A stretch of 9,319 bases of DNA. Origin: Elusimicrobiota bacterium. GTDB lineage: Bacteria; Elusimicrobiota; Elusimicrobia; JACQJN01. Both the position numbers and the translations under genes were made by a program. The stretch is taken from NCBI GenBank assembly GCA_016205045.1, contig JACQJM010000029.1, forward strand, positions 1 to 9,319, in the 5' to 3' direction. Every line of letters begins with the position of its first letter. Position 1 is the first letter of the stretch. Below, piece by piece: positions 7,342 to 9,319 of the stretch. The notes beneath the pieces are model-generated. The model searched no databases, was not told the DNA's origin, and saw only the letters and a program-made list of their open reading frames with translations.

Positions 7342-8307
7342 ATGAACAAAAAATCTACACTCACCATCCCAGAAACCCAGGAATCCAGCGGGGGAAGAGA
7401 GGACAGGAGAAGGTGGTGGACCCGAGACTCCGGATTCAGAACCATCCTCAGGCGAGTCAAAAAGAACCCCCTTTCTCTGTTAGGACTGGGACTCATTTTT
7501 TTCTTTGTTTTGATAGCGGTTTTGGCCCCCGTTTTAGCCCCCGTCCCTGCTGGCTCCCGGGATTCCTACGAGATTCCTCAATCTGGTTACAGCGCCGATC
7601 CTGTCAAGCCTTCCAGAGAACACTGGTTCGGCACGACCGAACGACAATATGACATGTACTACGGAATCGTCTGGGGTACCCGCACCGCGTTCAAAATAGG
7701 GGTCGCGGTGGTAACCACCTCTCTTTTGATCGGCATTCTCCTAGGAAGCTTAGCAGGATACTATGGAGGTTGGGTGGATGAGGTGCTGATGCGGTTTACC
7801 GATATCATTCTGGCCTTCCCTCGCGTGGTTCTGGCAGTAGTGATTGTGGCGGTATTAGGGCGTTCCCTAATAAATGTTATGATAGCCATCGCCATGGTAG
7901 ACTGGCCCTCTTATGCCCGTCTCTTAAGAGGGGATATTCTCTCGATCAAGGAAAGAGAATTCGTACTGGCGGCGCGCGCTCTGGGCGCTAACGACGGCCG
8001 CATTCTTTTTAGGCATGTGATTCCCAATGCCATCTATCCTCTTCTAGTTCTGGGCTCTCTGGATATAGGCAATATCGTTATTTATGCGGCCGCTTTAAGT
8101 TTTTTGGGGTTGGGAGCTCCCGAAGGCTATGCGGATTGGGGACAGCTGATTTCCCTTTCTCGTAACTGGATATTGGGCTCCTCGGGGAGTCCGTTTGAGT
8201 ACTGGCATACGGTCATGATCCCTGGAGGTACCATTTTCCTGTTCGTATTGGGATGGAATCTATTAGGAGATGCATTTCGAGACATATTGGATCCCAGACA
8301 AAAATGA
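7342..8307 (+). CDS. dppC: Peptide ABC transporter permease, DppC/OppC type
   Basis: This is the second channel subunit, 321 aa. A polar N-terminal tail (1-35) leads into the OppC_N segment LRRVKKNPLSLLGLGLIFFF (36-55) with the first membrane helix to about residue 69. A periplasmic loop follows, then the permease domain. The EAA loop is EFVLAARALGANDGRILFRH (206-225) continuing into VIPNAIYPL, and ALSFLGLGAP (251-260) is a classic DppC block; the end GDAFRDILDPRQK is also typical. One departure is seen: where most DppC proteins have a GTDxxGRD-like stretch after the loop, this one reads FGTTERQYDMYYGIVWGTRT (96-115). The ATG at 7342 has no visible Shine-Dalgarno, and the 33-base gap holds only short A/T-rich repeats (AGTTTA twice). 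The start is the first in frame and suits the family length; a slightly later start cannot be excluded. Confidence 0.9.
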   Translation: MNKKSTLTIPETQESSGGREDRRRWWTRDSGFRTILRRVKKNPLSLLGLGLIFFFVLIAVLAPVLAPVPAGSRDSYEIPQSGYSADPVKPSREHWFGTTERQYDMYYGIVWGTRTAFKIGVAVVTTSLLIGILLGSLAGYYGGWVDEVLMRFTDIILAFPRVVLAVVIVAVLGRSLINVMIAIAMVDWPSYARLLRGDILSIKEREFVLAARALGANDGRILFRHVIPNAIYPLLVLGSLDIGNIVIYAAALSFLGLGAPEGYADWGQLISLSRNWILGSSGSPFEYWHTVMIPGGTIFLFVLGWNLLGDAFRDILDPRQK

Positions 8308-8322
8308 AGGGCGTAAGCTGAC

Positions 8323-9319
8323 ATGAATACTCTAACTGACTTATTAGAACAAACCGCGCAAAAATATCCAGATAAAACCTATTTAGCCCTTCAGGATAAA
8401 TCCGTCACCTTCAAGGAAATATCCGAGAAGAGCCGGCGACTCGCCGATGCTTTCTCTCAACGAGGGATAACCAAAGGAAAATGCGTAGCCATTGTATTAA
8501 GAAACAGTCCCGAATTCGTCATCACCTATTTCGCCTTAGTCCGGCTGGGTGCCATCGCTGTTCCCATCAATTTTCTGGTCCAAAAATCCCATGAACTGGA
8601 GTACATGCTCAAAGATTGTGGAGCCTTGGGAATCGTCACCCAAAAAGAGTTTCTCAAGAATTTAAAACCGGTCCAAAAAACCCTACCTAGTCTTAAATAC
8701 ATCTGGTGCACCGATGGTCCTGCGGACGGTGCCGAAGATTTCTGGACATTTTTAAACTCATCACCCCCAACACCCTTCGCAGCCCCTTCGCGGAGCTCAG
8801 GGACGATTGGAGCCTCAGAGAGGCGAGACGAGCTTCGAGTGCCAGCCGGGGCCCCAGAGGGGCCCAGCGTGCTAGCCCCTCACCCCTCACCCCTAGCAAC
8901 ATCAGAAGATGTCACCTGCATCTTATACACCTCCGGCACTACCGGCTCCCCCAAAGGAGTGATGCTGACCCATGCCAACCTTGTCAGCAACTGCCGATCT
9001 TCTTTGCAGGCTTTGTCTATCAGCCCTAAAGATGTTTTTCTCTGCATCCTTCCCATGTTTCACACATTTGCCTGGACCGCTTGCGTCCTCATCCCAGCCA
9101 GTTTAGGATGTAAGGTGGTGGTAGTACCCTCTGTCACCCCTGCCAAACCTTGGCTTAATTTAATGGCCAAACACGGCGTCACCATCTTTGCCGCGGTGCC
9201 TCCCATCTACTCCGTCCTAGCCAAAGAAGCCGCCGGTTTTAAACGATTTGTCTTAAAATATTATTTCTTCAGAAAGGTGCGGTTTGGAGTTTCCGGTGCC
9301 TCTCCCTTAAGCGTAGAGG
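8323..9319 (+). CDS. FadD-like acyl-CoA ligase (AMP-binding), 3' end outside window
   Basis: The frame is open from the ATG at 8323 to the window edge (332 codons), covering the N-terminal half of an ANL-superfamily adenylating enzyme. It would activate a carboxylic acid, most likely a fatty acid, to acyl-AMP and then acyl-CoA in the cytoplasm. The start MNTLTDLLEQTAQKYPDK is typical. The phosphate-binding motif YTSGTTGSPKGVML spans 202-215, LPMFHTFAW follows at about 243-251, and GVSGASPLSVE near the end matches the region before the second core motif. Residues about 148-193 are an unusual Pro/Ala/Ser/Arg-rich insert encoded by a G+C-rich palindromic segment that keeps the frame. It starts 15 bases after the permease stop with a weak AAGGG (8307-8311), so co-transcription is likely. 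Chain-length specificity cannot be read. Because the C-terminal domain is missing from the window, an acyl-AMP ligase or other ANL member is not excluded. Confidence 0.85.
   Translation, partial: MNTLTDLLEQTAQKYPDKTYLALQDKSVTFKEISEKSRRLADAFSQRGITKGKCVAIVLRNSPEFVITYFALVRLGAIAVPINFLVQKSHELEYMLKDCGALGIVTQKEFLKNLKPVQKTLPSLKYIWCTDGPADGAEDFWTFLNSSPPTPFAAPSRSSGTIGASERRDELRVPAGAPEGPSVLAPHPSPLATSEDVTCILYTSGTTGSPKGVMLTHANLVSNCRSSLQALSISPKDVFLCILPMFHTFAWTACVLIPASLGCKVVVVPSVTPAKPWLNLMAKHGVTIFAAVPPIYSVLAKEAAGFKRFVLKYYFFRKVRFGVSGASPLSVE
8764..8900 (+). repeat. G+C-rich palindromic segment inserted in frame in the ligase gene
   Basis: Positions 8781-8880 are about 70% G+C by hand count (80% in 8841-8880), clearly above the flanking gene. 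The segment holds two perfect hairpins with the same loop: GCCTC-AGA-GAGGC (8812-8824) and GGGCCCC-AGA-GGGGCCC (8849-8865). It ends with a C-rich tract bounded by GCTAG (8871-8875) and CTAGC (8893-8897) with CCCCTCA repeated between them. The frame passes through without a stop and adds about 46 residues between the linker and the nucleotide-binding motif. It resembles the protein-coding palindromic elements described in Rickettsia in style, though I do not identify it with that family. The exact ends are uncertain. Confidence 0.55.

Noticed and set aside
8693..8902. Reverse-strand frame and + strand frame (8706-9029) across the ligase insert
   Set aside because: Both arise from the G+C-rich palindromic segment, which has few stops in any frame; the ligase frame runs through and has clear family motifs on both sides.
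1..9319. CRISPR array, tRNA, rRNA, transposase or phage genes
   Set aside because: No regularly spaced repeats, cloverleaf-like segments or recognisable recombinase or phage protein motifs were seen on either strand by eye.

Overview
The window reads almost entirely on the + strand. It holds one transport locus preceded by a small regulator-like gene and followed by the 5' part of an acyl-CoA ligase gene. The organism cannot be named from the sequence. The solute-binding protein has a Sec-type signal peptide and no lipobox cysteine, which points to a diderm (Gram-negative-type) bacterium. Base composition looks moderate in G+C. Short repeat-like cassettes lie between genes and inside reading frames, a habit I associate with uncultured environmental lineages (Omnitrophota-like is a weak guess).

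Layout. Positions 1-152 are A/T-rich upstream DNA with a TATAAT box. Positions 153-386 encode a 77-aa stand-alone Lrp/AsnC ligand-binding (RAM) domain with no DNA-binding domain. Positions 387-564 are non-coding but structured: an imperfect inverted repeat bounds 390-480, a cluster of CGGTCCG/CGGACCG arms fills 479-534, and a 9-bp hairpin at 542-563 carries the Shine-Dalgarno of the next gene in its loop.

The transport genes follow with tight spacing: a DppD-type ATPase (565-1575), a DppF-type ATPase (1572-2594, ATGA overlap), an OPT-family secondary transporter (2597-4477), a family 5 peptide-binding protein (4499-6259), a DppB-type permease (6283-7308) and a DppC-type permease (7342-8307). 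A FadD-like AMP-binding ligase starts 15 bases later (8323) and runs off the window.

How they fit together. The binding protein should capture oligopeptides in the periplasm and deliver them to the DppB/DppC-type channel, which is powered by the two ATPases. The OPT protein would be an ATP-independent importer of peptides or metal-chelate-like substrates, encoded in the middle of the same operon. The order D-F-OPT-A-B-C differs from the common A-B-C-D-F order and is the main architectural oddity. The ligase is probably co-transcribed, but its functional link to peptide uptake is unknown. The most unusual DNA signals are the palindrome-rich leader, a G+C-rich palindromic segment inserted in frame in the ligase, and a related repeat-like tract that encodes part of the binding protein's signal peptide.
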